This document shows, in pieces, positions 1 to 12,737 of a stretch of 64,000 nucleotides of DNA. Each line of letters opens with the position of its first letter. The stretch's first letter is position 1. The translations under genes were made by a program, and so were the position numbers. This DNA comes from Scenedesmus sp. ARA3 (taxonomy: Eukaryota; Chlorophyta; Chlorophyceae; Sphaeropleales; Scenedesmaceae): assembly GCA_004335835.1 (NCBI GenBank), contig RWJK01000193.1:1-64000 (forward strand), in the 5' to 3' direction. The notes under the pieces were generated by a model. It was not told where the DNA came from, ran no database searches, and saw nothing but the letters and a program-made list of their open reading frames with translations.

Positions 1-1
1 A

Positions 2-400
2 TTGGCAGCCGCTGCATCGTGGGGCCGCACGCGGCCGCCGCGCGGCCGGCGGCTGAGCGGTGTGAGCATGATCAGCAACCTGAGCACCTTCAGCAGCGCC
101 AGCATGAGTGTGAATGGTGAGGAGGACAGCGAAACTGCGGAGGAGTTTGGATCCTCGCTGTGCACGACTGGCGACAGCCTCATTGCTGAGGGAGCTGGGG
201 AAGGCAGGGCTGAGGAGGAGGGGGAGGAGGGGCAGCAGCTTGAGTGCAGCGCAGCTGGCGACAGCAGCAGCAGTGCAGATCTGGCTGCTGCTGTCAGCAG
301 GCTGGCTGTGGGGCCGAAGGCGGTGGGTGCCGGTGACGGCGGCAGCAGCTGCAGCAGCGGCGGCGGCGGCAGCGTACGCGGCGGCTGCGCAAAGCAGTGA
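2..400 (+). CDS. 3' end of an unidentified acidic Ser/Gly-rich protein (partial)
   Basis: An open frame runs in from the window edge to a TGA at 398-400. The start lies outside the window; the first in-frame codon here is TTG and the first ATG is at 68. The roughly 132 visible residues are low-complexity: a Ser-rich stretch, an acidic stretch around residues 38-75 rich in Glu, and a Gly/Ser-rich tail. I see no recognisable domain. Third-position GC preference in the first 200 bases resembles the real exons elsewhere in the window, and GT-rich non-coding sequence begins immediately after the stop. This fits a C-terminal disordered tail of a larger gene to the left. It could also be a chance open frame, so the call is tentative. 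Confidence 0.45.
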   Translation: MAAAASWGRTRPPRGRRLSGVSMISNLSTFSSASMSVNGEEDSETAEEFGSSLCTTGDSLIAEGAGEGRAEEEGEEGQQLECSAAGDSSSSADLAAAVSRLAVGPKAVGAGDGGSSCSSGGGGSVRGGCAKQ

Positions 401-3400
401 TGGTTGTGCGCGGCTGCTGCTGCTGAGGGGCAGCTAGCATTGCACGGCGACGATTGAGTGGGTGTGACATTGCTGGTGGTGCCAGTGGCGGGGCTGTGTT
501 GCATGCTGTTATTGGGTGTTGCAGCGGGCGTTGGAACTAATGTGTGTGAGCAGGCATGGGCATATCTTGGAAGGTTGCCAAGCAGTGCGCTGGCTGTTAC
601 TACCGCGGATTTGCACGCTGTCGGGTGCTTGACGATTCTTGTTTTTGTTTGTGGTGGGGTTGCAAGTGAGGCTATGTTGCATGTGACGCGCGGCGTGCAG
701 CGTCGGCAATCAGGGGTGGCAGCTGCAAAACTCAACTTCACTGGCTGCACCAGTTCGGTTGTTTTGCATAACACACGTTGCATGCTATAGCACCGCGCCT
801 GCTTAGCACTAAGTCACCCCGCTACATGGCTGACTTGCTGTGTGGCATGAGGGCCGCTGGCAGGCGTATGACCATTTGTCATTAGTGGCAGCAGTGTGTC
901 GGCAGATGTATCAGACATGGCCTAGAGCATAGTTTCCGTTGCCATTGTTGCGGGGAGGTGTTGCTGCGTGTGCTGCTATGTTTGCTGCTCCATTGACCAC
1001 CTGTGGCACACCCGAGGCAGCCAGTCGTGCACCTGTGCGGGTGGTAGATGGCCAGCTTGTGTGTGATGACGCATTGTACGGTATGACAGCTGCGTTCCCA
1101 AGTATGAGTGGCCGCAGAGGGGTATGTTTCTTCTGCGAAGCAGCATACAAAGGCGTTGTGGTGTAGGTGAGAGTGGTATGCCTTGCATGTATGCCTCATT
1201 GTGTCAGCAGTCAAGGCTGCGGGCGTGCAGTGTCGACGGACAGCAGTTGTAGTGCCAGGTTCCTGCAGGGTGCAGGCTGCAGTACGCCTGTTGACTGTTG
1301 CTGCCAGCTGCCTTGCAACTGCAGCAGCTGTGTGCGCAGGTGCTATACAGCACCTGTAGGCTGTTGCTGCTGCTGCTGCGCTGTGCAAGCAGCCGGTTTG
1401 GGGCGCGCATAGTCTCATTCAAGCACAACTGACACTTTCTTTGGGCGTGCAGCGGCTGCTTTTGTGTCTGTGTTTGGTGATGTATCTGAGCCACTTCTCC
1501 TTGTTTACTGTTGCTATGCATCACATCTCCATGCTGCCTGTCAAAGCCCGTGAGCCTGTGGCAGCAGCTTGCCTAACCTGCTCATGGCATGAGGAGCCAG
1601 CTGCGGCTGTTGAATGGAAGCATTGTCAATGAGTGCATGATTGGCTCGGCAATCTTGCTGACCTTTCGCATGGTATCCAATGCCTTTGCAGCAGGGTACC
1701 ATGGCAGAGTTCTTTGCTTCAGCAGGGCACCAAAAACGCTTGGGGAAGGGCTGGGGGCGGTTTTATGCAGTTGCAGCAGCTGTTTGGTGCAGAGGCTGCT
1801 GGTCTGCTGGCAACATGCAGAACTGCTGATGCACCTGTGTGTGTACTTCAAATGCATCGTTGTCAGAACTTGAGGGGAGTTGGAGGGAAGTGAGTGAGAG
1901 AGAGCGGCAGCGCTCTGCGATTGAATCGGCGGTGCGTGTGATGGTTGCCTGTTGCTGTGTGTTGCGTGAGTCGGCATTGGCAGGTTGTGGTTATGCTGGC
2001 TGACTTGCTTGTTGCCCATTGCACACAGGCGTCTGTTCCGTGTGGACAACTGTCCGCTGGAGCCAGCTAGTACTGATGTGCTAGAACTTGACAAAGAGAG
2101 TAGGTTGTTATGCCGTCAGCAGAGGCAGCAACGTGCACGTCATACTGGAGCGTGAAGTGACTGACGCTGTAGCAGTTGTCTTGCCAGTACTCTGCCATTG
2201 TTTGTTGACCAATCAGCAACCAGCATCGTCTGGTGCGCGATTCTTGTGTGATGGCTCGCAGAGTTGTGCCGCGCCAGTCGCAGCTCTGTTTTTTGGCGGC
2301 TATGAGGTCAGCAGAACAGCTCAGGTGCTGGCTGGCTGTGTGTGCAGCCATGGCTGCGGTCATGTGGTGTCTTGCTGATGTCCAAGAACCGATGACAGCC
2401 AACGATTGTGGTTTGTTGTGGGGTTGATGCATCACCGCTGGTTATGCACTGGCTGCTGTTTATCACATGCACGGTTTGTGGCTATCTGCTGTCAATGGCT
2501 CTGTCGTCAGTGGCTCAAGTAAGGCAGCGCGTCATGATGTCGGTGCTGCAACTGACTGTCTTGTTTGCTGTGCCAAGAACCGCTCGGTCCCCTGCGCGCC
2601 CCTGATAAGAGGCCCTATTTATTAACAAAGCGTGCTGCACTTAGCGTCCGCGCATTTGGGCGTGCATGTGCGACTGCGCACAGCAGCGGTGCAGCCTCAG
2701 GCTGCACTGCCAGGCGGCCTGGTGGTGGTTTATTGAGGCCAGCAGGTGCTTGCTGCGGCCCTGCTGGCAGCACCACTGTCCCAAGCCTGGCTGGGCTGCC
2801 AGGGCTAGTGCTTGCTCTGGCAGTAGACCTATCCGTGGAGCATTGTGACGTTGTGAAGTTGTGTCTTTTATTAAATACTAGCCGGTTACTGGAAGCTAGG
2901 CAGCGAAGCTCTGCTGAATGGCAGGATGTACAAGGACCCCTTTTGTTTTGCTATTGACGTCAGCTCCTGTGCGTTCGGGGTTGTTCTTTTCTGCACACTC
3001 TTCCTGCTGGTAGGGCTAGCCTGCATGCTACAGCCATATTTTTAGGAGGGCCAACCCAATCTCTGCTGCCTTGACGGCTTTCAACGCCAAGTTGGCAAAG
3101 CTTTCAAAGCCCAGTTGGCAGGATAGTGACAAAGCTTGCGCGCGAGTGAGTGGGAGGGTAGACACTGCTGGACCACCTCGTTTCTGTTATGCAATGCTTA
3201 GTCCTTCACGCAGAGTGTGCAGCCCATAATGGGCTGGGACGCCCCGTGCGTCGTCACTTGCTGTCGGTTGTTGCTGCACACCCATGGCTGTGCACCTGCA
3301 GCTCTCAATGAAACAATGAATGGAGAAGTACAGTGCCAATGCATGCATTGCGGCTGGATCAAAGGCTCGTGCATGCTTCTGCGTACGAGTGTTGTGGCTG

Positions 3401-4150
3401 TGCATTTTGTGGACTGCTACTGTTGAGAACAGGCACATGGGATTGCATACCAGAGCATGCTGTTGCACGGGGCTGTCCAGTGATTGCTGGCGGTTGACCT
3501 TGAACATTATGTAATGCTGATCCATGTATTAGGTGGCGCACAACAATGAGCCGCGTATTGGCTCGGTGATGGACGATGTTCTGAACTTGTAACAAATGAC
3601 GTGTCTACGCGTGTTCTGTTGAGGATGTGTCGTCTCTGCTGCTCTCAGGTGTCACAGTGTAGCTACACTGGTGGCGTGAAGGGTAGAAGACTTGAGCGGC
3701 AATCACTGGCACAGTGTGCTGTACAGTGCCATCACTGTGCAACAGAACCCTAAAACCTCAGCCCGGCTGAGGTGGAACCCACTAGGTGCTGGCAGCCCAT
3801 GGACATCATGTTATGATGACAGGGGCTCACTGGGTGGTTGGCGCCCAACAGCAGCTACTAGTTGGTAGGCGTTGCGCCTCTGCTCTTGCTTGCTTTTGTA
3901 ACCAACGACTGTTGGTAACAGCTGAGTGCGGAAGCCACTGGCCGTGGCTTAGCCATCAACCGTCTCAAATGCCTGACACCCAGTGGCAGTGGCAACCACA
4001 GAAACTGACAGTGCCACTGGCTGCAGGCTGCACCTCCGACAGTGACACATGCCACTGGCTGCTTGCATGGGACCGGTCTACAGACCCAGCTGGGACTATT
4101 GAGCCAACAATACATGTCAAGTACCAATTGCAATTGCGACAACAGTTTTG
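401..4150. other. Long gene-free stretch, GT-rich on + up to about 3.6 kb
   Basis: I see no convincing exon here. From 401 to about 3600 the + strand is rich in G and T, like the tracts after other + strand stop codons in this window, so much of it may be the 3' untranslated region of the partial gene at 2-400. A TGTAA motif lies at 3588-3592, where the skew ends. A short perfect hairpin sits at 3756-3772 (six-base arms around CCCGG). From about 3780 to 4150 the sequence is mixed and probably separates this transcript from the convergent kinesin gene. Confidence 0.4.
3588..3592 (+). promoter_or_regulatory. Candidate poly(A) signal TGTAA for the gene ending at 400
   Basis: TGTAA is the usual polyadenylation motif of chlorophycean algae. 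This copy lies 3.2 kb after the stop, at the point where the GT-rich skew ends. The assignment rests on that coincidence only. Confidence 0.25.
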
Positions 4151-4156
4151 ATATAG

Positions 4157-4161
4157 TTACA
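4157..4161 (-). promoter_or_regulatory. Probable poly(A) signal TGTAA of the kinesin-5 gene
   Basis: TTACA on the + strand reads TGTAA on the minus strand, about 147 bases after the kinesin stop codon. Motif and distance both fit a green-algal 3' end. Confidence 0.5.
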
Positions 4162-4307
4162 GTTGCAGCGGTGGCATCATCCATCGTCTAGAGCTAGATA
4201 CGGCTCTGGCAACCACCTGCCTGACCATCTGAGCTCCAGATGGGCAACATACCTTTCATCAAGCGTAAGCCTACATTTGCGTGTGGTACAAAACACAAAC
4301 GTCACGC

Positions 4308-7300
4308 CTAGCCAACATTCGTCCTGTCAGCCAGCCCTGCACGGCTCAGCGTGGGGATCCTGCTGCGCTTGCCGCCCGCAGCTGCTGAGTCAGCAACCGA
4401 CGATGCAAGCGACACAGCGCTGCGCACGCTGCTGGCCGGCGAGGGCGCCTCGTTCTCTGTCTGCTGCTGCTGCTCATCAGCGCTGCCGTGTTCGCTGGCA
4501 GCCTCTTCGGCAGCGGCAGGTGCCAGCAGGCCAAACACCTCCACTGGGTCGCCGCCACGCTGCAGCAGCAGCAGCAGCAGCAGCAGTAGCAGAGACAACA
4601 GCAACATAAATGTTAACAACAGCAGCAGCTGGTCGCATTGCATGCCCTGCAGGAACACCTCCAGCACGCCACATGCATGTAAGCCTGCAGCTGGGTGCTG
4701 CAGACATGCCTGCCATGTACGCAATATGGGTCGCTCCAATTCACACGGTGAACATCACCAGCTACTGTGGGCAAGCCGCACACAGCCACCATCACGTAGC
4801 AGCATTGTGTTACAAAACACGCACATGAGCCGCACACAACAACGCGCACCTCCAGGATCTGCTTGCGCTGCACCCTGAAGTGCTCCACCAGCACCAGCTC
4901 AGGCGGGCAGCACAGCTGGCCCACCAGCTCAGGCTGAGGCACCTCCAGCTGCTTGGCAGGCGGCAGCGCGGGGCCCTGCTGCGCCAGCCGCTCCTGCGCG
5001 CTGCTGCTTATGGCAGACGCCACCTCGCCCAGCTTGCCGGCGTGCTGGGAGGCGACAGCTGCAGGCAGGAAGACATGTGACGTGCGGCGGGACAGGTGTT
5101 GGCGATCAGGATATATGATACGTATGCAGCTTGCTGTAAGAGGGCCCGCACCAAGCAACAAAAGGACCTGCAGCACAGTGCTTTTTCCGTGTGCTATGCA
5201 TACAGCAGCCAGCTGTCAGACACAATTCATGCGGCATGTCCTGTATGCTTTGCAAAAGCAAGGGTCATCATGCGCTCAATACACCTTGGGCAGCATCACA
5301 GCAACAGCTGGTTTAAGGCAAGCGTGCACACCTGAGGCCTCCTTGCTCACTGAAGCGGTTGCACCTGCCAGGCTACTGGCCAGAGCAGAGTCTGCCTTGT
5401 GGCTATCTGCAGCAGCAGCCTGCAGTGCCTGCGTGCTGCCCTGCAGCTCCTGTACAGCCGATGCCAGCTGCTGACTGCTGTTTTGGCCCTGTGCAGCCAC
5501 CTTTGCAGCCCCTTCGGACGCCAACGTGCTGAACGCCTGCACACACACGCACAGATAACACACACAGGTAACTCTCAGATGACAGTCGCGTGACGCAGAC
5601 GGGCTGTTCAGGTGCACTCATCAATGAAGCGCAGCTACACACAATGTTACTTGCAGCTGTGTATGGCACACACAGATAATGCCGTGCCTGTTCTGTCTTC
5701 CTCACCTTGGCGTGCTGTTGCAGCCTGCCGCCAACATCTTGAGTGTGCTTGTCCAGCTGCTGCGCGACCACCTGCACACTGCTGCAGCTGCTAGCCAGCT
5801 GTTGTGTGGCCTGCTTGCAGCTGCCCTCCAAGCTGCCCTGCAGAGCCTGGGACTGCTGCATGCAGGCAGCTGAGTCAGCCTGCACAAAGGCAAGGCGGCA
5901 TCCAAACCACCAACTCGTGAGAGTAAGCATGATGCATAACTGCAACATACAGCCAAGGAGGCATCAGGCGAGATTCGCCTGCATCCCCGTGTCCTGTCAC
6001 AGCTGCATTTTGGTCAACTGCAGGCACTCCCCTGCTGCTTCCTACACCATGCAGCACCCCCCTCACCTCCAAGGCGGTGACGCAGCCGTCCGCAGCTGCT
6101 GTCACGTCTGCAGCAGCTGCCACCAGCTGCCGCTGGCCCTCGCCCAGCTGCTGCCGCACACCCTGCACCATGCCAGCCACCGCCTGGCGCCGGTCTTGCA
6201 CAAAGCCTGCCAGCAGGGAGCCAACCTGCTCCAGCAGCTGCTCCTGCTTAGCAGCCATCGACTCCTCAAACTGTGCAGCAAATGCAGCCAGGCTGTCGCC
6301 AGCAGCTGCAGTTGTGTTAGCAGACAGGCTGCCCAGGCTGCGCACTGAGCTGCAAATGCCTGAGACAGCCTCCTTGGCCCTGCCAAAGCCTACCGCAGCA
6401 GCCTGCGCTGCCGCCTGTGCAGCTGCCTGCTGCTCCTTGGCAAAGCCAGCCAGCTGGCTGCCCTGTGCCTGCAGCGAGCTCGTCAGCGCTGCCAGCGCAG
6501 CAGCCATGCTGTCGCCAGCCGACTGCATCGCCTTGCGCACCTCCTGCATTGCTGCCGCCTCGCTGCTCTGCGCGGCAGCCAGCACGGCTGCAGCTGTGTC
6601 TGCCTGCTGGCCCAGCGCCTGGTCCAGCAGTGCTTCTGTGCTGCTGATGCGCTGCTGCAGCTGCGCCAGCTGGCCAGTCAGCGCAGCAAGCTCCTGCTGC
6701 TTGCGCTGCTGGAACTGGTCCACCTGCGGACAGATAAGCAGTGCCCAGCAGCTGTCAGCCATGACGCACACAACACAATCCCAGCATTCTGCAGTCCATG
6801 TACAGCAGCACCTGTATGCAGAGTGTTACTGCTGCAACATGTTGTGCTTGTAGCTATACTTGTAGCTTGAATCGTTCATTGGTGTGCATGCATGCAGGCA
6901 TTTTGAGTAGGAAGGCTCCAGCAGCAGCAGCTGAATCATTGCACCCACCTGTGCCTGCATATCCTGCAGCATGCCGCCCTGCGCCTGTGCAGCAGACACC
7001 AGGGATGCCTGCAGCTTGCCTAGCTTGCTGCCAGCCAGGTCACAGATGCCCTTCATCGCCGCCCTGTCGCCCGCAGTGAGCTGCAGCGAGCTCTGCAGCC
7101 GCCCAAAGATGTCTGCCAGCTCAGAGGCCGTGTCTGTCAGGTCGTTTGTCAGCTGCATGGCGTGCGCTGCAATGGCCTGCTCTGCACGCTGGTGCGACAG
7201 GATGACAAAGCGGCCCTCCTGGATGGTAACCTGTCGTGCGGCAGCAGCAGACACGAGTTGGCAGCCGTTTCACCAGCTGCACAGTGCAAGCAGACGCAGT

Positions 7301-10300
7301 CGTAACTGTCGTGATACAGGAAGGCGCATGCGGTTGGTGCTGCGAATGCTGCTGCTACAGGGTAGCTCTCCCTGCCGTACGCGACATTCTCACCTGCGCT
7401 TGCGCCAGCTGGCTGCTCGCCTCCTGCAGCTGCTTCTCCAGCGCCGCGCGGTGTTTTGCCGCCACTGCCAGCTCTGTCTCGTGTGCTGCTGTCATTGCGG
7501 TCAGCTCCGCCGTGTGCTCCTCTGCCAGCACCTCCATCTCTGCCTTGTGCTTCAGCACCGCCTCACGCAGCTGCGCGCGCTCCATCTCGCCGGCTTCATA
7601 CCTGCAGAACAATGGTGAAAACACAGTGGTGACACGAAAGCTGGCTGGCCATGGCTGCCCATCAGCGTGTGAGTGGCAGGGTGCGGTGCCGATGGCAGCA
7701 CCTGCGGCTGGGTTTACTGTCACGCAACAGCAGCGCTGCGACCATCGGCGTTGGGTAAGCCGAGCACCTGTTCGCCACCCACATGGCGAGCAGTACCCGT
7801 ACAGCTGGTTTCAGCGGCGGCTGCAGACTGTCGATCCCCCACCACACAAACAGCATCCACCACGCACCTCTCTGTGCTGATGTAGATGCCATTCTTCTCG
7901 CGCGTGGCCACCAGGTCCAGCTTGAGGCGCTCAATCTCTGTGGTGAGCTCCTTGATCATCGTGGTCTTGCTGATGCGCTGGTTCAGCTGCAGTAGCCAGG
8001 CAGCAGGTGAGCACAGCAGAATTCGCGGGCCAGTCAGTGAGCAGGGTAGTGGCATAGCACAGCAGGCGGCTCCCGTACCTGCAGCAGTCTGGGCATCGCT
8101 GCTGCGCTGCCTGCTGCTAGCCACCTGCAACATGCAGCTGGTGACACAATACGCGCGGGCAGCCGACAGTCCCATCCTCCGTCACAACAGCTGCACCCTT
8201 TGCGTCCTGCCGGCGCCTGCCAGCCCACCTCTGGCCTGTTGCGGATGTTCTTGGCCCTGTACGCATAGTCCAGCGTGCTGATGGTCTCCTCCACGCACTG
8301 CACGCTGGGGCCAATGGTGGCGATGATGCATGTCTTGGTCTTGCCGCCCAGCGAATCGCGCAGCAGCCGCGTCAGCTTGGAGTCCCTGCAGGGGTTTCAG
8401 GGCAGCAGGAAGTTGCAGCGCATCACGCTTGGCACTATGGGTGTTGGCATTGTTGCTGCACACCCAGGGCTTTGCACTCTTACATGTACACCCCCTGCTG
8501 AAGTTACATGCGGCTTCCACAAGCCTTTCACTTGGCTATTACATACCGCACGTTGCATTTTTGGCACTGGCTGGCGGCCATACAGATATACGTGCTACAG
8601 TGACTTTAAAGTGCTGCTGTGCCAGCTGGGACAACTGCCAAGCAGCGCACCTGTAAGGCACGTGGCCGCAGTGCTCCACCAGCGCTGTGATAACTCGGCC
8701 CAGCGTGAGCAGGCTCTGGTTGATGTTGCCTGCCTCGCGAGCCCTGTTGTCCTTGGCACCAGACCTGCAGTTTTACAGCAACAAGTAGCAGCCGCAGCAG
8801 CAGGCCAGTAAGGTGAGGCCATGCCCGTGTGCAAAGCGCGCCTCAATCTGAGCTCAGGGTGATTTCACATGGTGAATGCAGTGTTGCAAGCATCTCCTTC
8901 TTGTCTGCGCTACTTCTGGCTGTCTGTCAAACGTCTTGACGCTGCTGATCCATGATTGGTACTCTGCCGCCGCACCTGCTGATGTTCTCCGAGCCCGCCA
9001 GGTCCACCAGGTTGAGCTTGCCGATCTTGATGACGTCCTCGCCCTCAGGCGTGGTCTCTTTCATGTGGATGGTGATGGTGAACACGCTGTGGCTGCGGCT
9101 GCTGCGCTTGTTCAGCAGCGTCTCAGCGGTGCGGCGCTTGGACGTGCCGCGGTCCAACACCTGGTAAATCTCTGCAGGGGTGCACAGCAGTGCAGAGCAA
9201 CAGGGAGATACAGATGCAGTAAGGGTGGCAGGCCAGCTGGCTGCATGAAGTGCTGGGTAGGCTACGCCTATGTGTATTTGCAGAACCAGGTACCTTGGCA
9301 TGCACGCAGCAGCGATTCAACCCGCCGCCCGTGCTGGTGATGTTGCAACAAGTCGCCTGCTCTCGCATGCCAACAGCGGCTGCCTTGCTGGGCTTACATC
9401 ACCGTCACATGCACGGTTTGGCACATAATACATCAGTGAGCCGCGGCTGCTGCTGCTGCTGCACCCTCACCTGCTGCGTTCTTCACCACCATCTCCTCCA
9501 GGCCCTGCACCACCACGCCGCTGCGGTCCTCCAGCAGCCTCAGCCGCTTGTCCTTGTCATCCCCCGGCGACAGCAGGTCAGTCAGCTCCTCATTGTACAG
9601 CTCCATGAAGCTGACCTTCACTGAGGAGTCTGTCACTTCGTTACATTCAATGGCGTCAAAGATCTGCTTGATGGCGCGAGGAATCACGCCGGCCTCTGCT
9701 GACAGGTTGCTGCCGTCCACGCTGTTGCGCGGGCCTCCCTCCATTGTGTAGGTCTTTCCGGTGCCTGTCTGGCCGTACGCAAAGATGGTGCAGTTGAAGC
9801 CGTCCAGGACCTCCTGCACGATTGGCACAATGGCCTGCTTGTACACTCGCTCCTGCTTGGAGTCGGGGCCGAAAACCTGCAGGCACAGCAGCGCATCAAT
9901 GCAAGAGGCTGGTCAGAGAGCGCTACGGACTTGGAGACGGCAGTGGGGCACATGCTGCTTTGTGCGTGTTGCCGCTGCACTGCCAGGACTGCTTCCTGCT
10001 GGCGTTGGAAGCAAGTGACCCCAAACCATGCACATACATTGGCTGCTGCTACTGTCGATGCCAACACCGCCACTGGCTGCTGCTATGCCCTGCAACTGCT
10101 CCTGGTGCTCCACATGCAATGCCTTACAGCTGTGCCAAAGCAACTGCTTGAACAGCTTCCTTGCATAGCAACCACTGCTGCCAACCAACCAAAGGCAGCT
10201 GACACTGCTGCACAGCTGGGTGATGGCTGCAACCAGTGCAGCCGGCCCTGCAGCAAGCCCGCATGTGCTGCAGTGCACTATGCAGGTGCGCACCTTGTCA

Positions 10301-10633
10301 TAGCGGAATGTTCTGCTCATCTGCTTGCCGCCCACACTCTGGTACAGCGTGACCTCACGCAGCGCATCATTGCAAGCAATGACCTGCGGTGCCCTCTCTG
10401 CAACCTCCTGTGTGTTTGGGGGCCTGCATGCATGAGCAGCAGCAGCAGCCAACTTGCTGGTGCCCGGCTCATGATGCACGGGCCACCCACATGCAGCTGT
10501 ACCTGCAGCATACCGTGATAAGCTATCTGGTTCAATGCAAGCCTGAACTGAAACTGATAGCACACCTGCAGCGCAGGATGACGTTCACATTGACCCCCTC
10601 CTCTAAGGTCATAACCCTGTTGGTCTCTGCCAT
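4308..10633 (-). CDS. Kinesin-5 (BimC/Eg5-type) mitotic motor, 14 exons, 1058 aa
   Basis: Plus-end-directed tetrameric kinesin that cross-links and slides antiparallel spindle microtubules. The ATG at 10633 is the first one compatible with the motor start (ending [10 protein letters not shown]). Exons (high to low): 10633-10566, 10423-10294, 9876-9471, 9171-8976, 8764-8651, 8385-8229, 7986-7868, 7601-7394, 7230-6949, 6723-6067, 5879-5706, 5536-5332, 5058-4850, 4559-4308. All introns are GT-AG and the phases close exactly. The motor spans about residues 15-355: P-loop GQTGTGKT (101-108), switch [10 protein letters not shown] (222-230), switch II DLAGSE (258-263). The neck reads [13 protein letters not shown] followed by [12 protein letters not shown], which is diagnostic of kinesin-5. 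The rest is Ala/Gln-rich coiled coil. The tail ends in a basic RSRIPTLSR segment, and I do not see a canonical BimC box. The last intron ends in a CTG repeat that supplies its acceptor. Length is normal for the family. Confidence 0.93.
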
Positions 10634-11433
10634 GTTGCTGCTGCCTTCCAGCGCGCCAGCGGTTGCTGTTGTGCCTCTGCCACTAAGTGGCCTCTCCGCG
10701 CCAAGGCAACCCTGGTTAGGTGTTGCCTTGAGCGCACGGCGTGCTTTGTCCACTTGTCAGCAGAGGCAGAGGTTGCGCTCAGCGCCAGCTGCGATGCAGC
10801 GTGACAGAGCCGCAACGATCGAAACAAACAATCGAGGCTATTGCAGTTGAAATCCCTACGCGAACACCATGTAGGCCTGTCCTGTGAGAGCAACAACAAG
10901 AAACAAACGGACTGGCTTGCTCGAGCCGCAGCTTGATGCGGCAACCAAGTTATGTTGATTATCTGCAATATCAAACATAGCAAGCCCACCACCATGTCTG
11001 CGGTGTTCTTGTTACAAATTTCAATTGCTTGCGGTGTAAGGTTTAACCTGCTAGGCTGTTTCGACCACCAAAGGAGCCAATTGACTTGTGGAAAGGTTAG
11101 TAAAACGATATTAAAACGTAGTACGCTTTTCCCGGACGATACTCATGCACTGTACTTGGCTGATCTGACAGACGTGACAAGTTTTGTCCTGTGCTTCATG
11201 GTGCTCAGTATTGGCGACTAATGAGATTTAGTTGTTGTGTTTGAGGCCATGCACGCGCCTGAGCTTGCATCCTGGCTATATACACTGGTAACCCAGGAAC
11301 GCAGCACATGCTCAGGTGTACACCCAGCGCTGAGCACAACACAAAGGTTTGCCATGTGGGTGCAGGTCAACGGCAGAGACAGCGAGAAGGTTGAAACATT
11401 GCAGGTGGGCACAATTGACCAGATCATCTGTCT
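10634..11433. other. Divergent intergenic region between kinesin-5 and the JmjC gene
   Basis: About 800 bases lie between two start codons pointing away from each other, so this probably holds both promoters. It is the most AT-rich stretch nearby, around 10.95-11.2 kb. I see no TATA box or other element I would name with confidence. A short upstream exon of the JmjC gene could be hidden here, because its start is uncertain. Confidence 0.4.
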
Positions 11434-12001
11434 ATGAAGTGCACCAGCAGGTGCCTGCAAGACTCGAGTCGCTTCCTCACTGTCGTGTTGTGTACGCTGG
11501 GTTGCCGCCAGCCTCAGCACCTGTACATGCGTTTCGCTTCATACACCGCTGCAAACTTGCAGGCAATTGGCAGCTCCCTGCTGGGAGACTATGAGCAGCA
11601 CATCGCTGCTGCCAGGTCCCCTGGCCTCGCCAGCGCTGTGGTCCAGTGTTTGACGAGCTGTGCAGCAAGCAGCAGTCACACAGGCGGGCAGCAGCGGGTG
11701 CTACAGGCTTCTCTTGCCACCCTAAAAGCTTTCAGCATCTCCAGCAGCGGCCAGCAGGTGGGAGTTTGGTGCAGCTGGCATCTGCTGCAAGTGGGATTGT
11801 GTAGTCTAGCTGTTGAGTCAAGGGTCGTCACAACGGTTGCATAATTGGCTACTGGCCACAACAGCATCTTGCTCTCCGCATAATATCAAGTGGGGCTATG
11901 CATTGCCGCTTCACGTCCTCTGGTTTTGCAACTTTGTATGCTACAGTGCAGCTGCAGATCTGCAGGGAGGGCACTGGCCAATGCAAGGTGCAGTGCGCCA
12001 A

Positions 12002-12055
<54 letters not shown>

Positions 12056-12695
12056 GTGCTGTGCTGTGCCCCTGCAGGCGCTGATCGATGCAGGGACTGC
12101 CCAAGCGCTGTGCTGCATCCTGCCGTTGCTGCCCAGCAGCTGCGCTGCCACAGCTCCTCATGCTGAGGATGCAGCACAGCCACCTGAAAAGAGGCCCCGG
12201 CTGGCTCCCTGCAGCAGTACAGGTGTGCAACCTCTGACATGTTGCATGTAAGGATCTGATCAGGTTCAACTGTGACAGCGGCTTTTGTGGCTGCAAGATC
12301 TTGTGAGCAAAGCAGCAGCTACTGAGAGCCGCCGTGGCACTGCCAACCTCTTGTGTTGCTGCCCTTGCTGCTTCTGCTGTTGGCGGCGCCGCATGCACGC
12401 ATCACTGCAGTAGTGGCAGTGCAGGTGCTGGCAGCCCTGCTGCTGGATGCGCCTACCAGGCCAGACCTTGCAGCGTTAGGGGAGCATGCTCGAGCCGCCT
12501 ACCATGCCATGGCGCAGGTGTGCGGTGCTGCCTGTTGAGCTTCAAGCGCACAACTAGTTGCCCCTGCCCCCATGAGGCTTTTGCAACCTGCTTGCTGTTT
12601 GCTGCCAGCAGCGCGCATGGTGTGCATCAGCATGAGAGAAACAGCTGAACCTATCTCGCTCATGATGTGCTGGCGCTGACGCCACCGGCCGGCGC

Positions 12696-12737
<42 letters not shown>

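Noticed and set aside
3756..3772. Perfect 17-base hairpin, considered as a histone-type stem-loop or terminator
   Set aside because: There is no histone gene nearby and it lacks the histone stem-loop consensus. It is a short palindrome that can occur by chance.
5875..6853. 258-codon + strand frame over the kinesin tail
   Set aside because: It is antisense to exon 10 of the kinesin-5 gene, whose minus-strand reading is a phase-consistent coiled coil; the + frame is a poly-Ala/Ser/Cys shadow of CAG-rich coding sequence.
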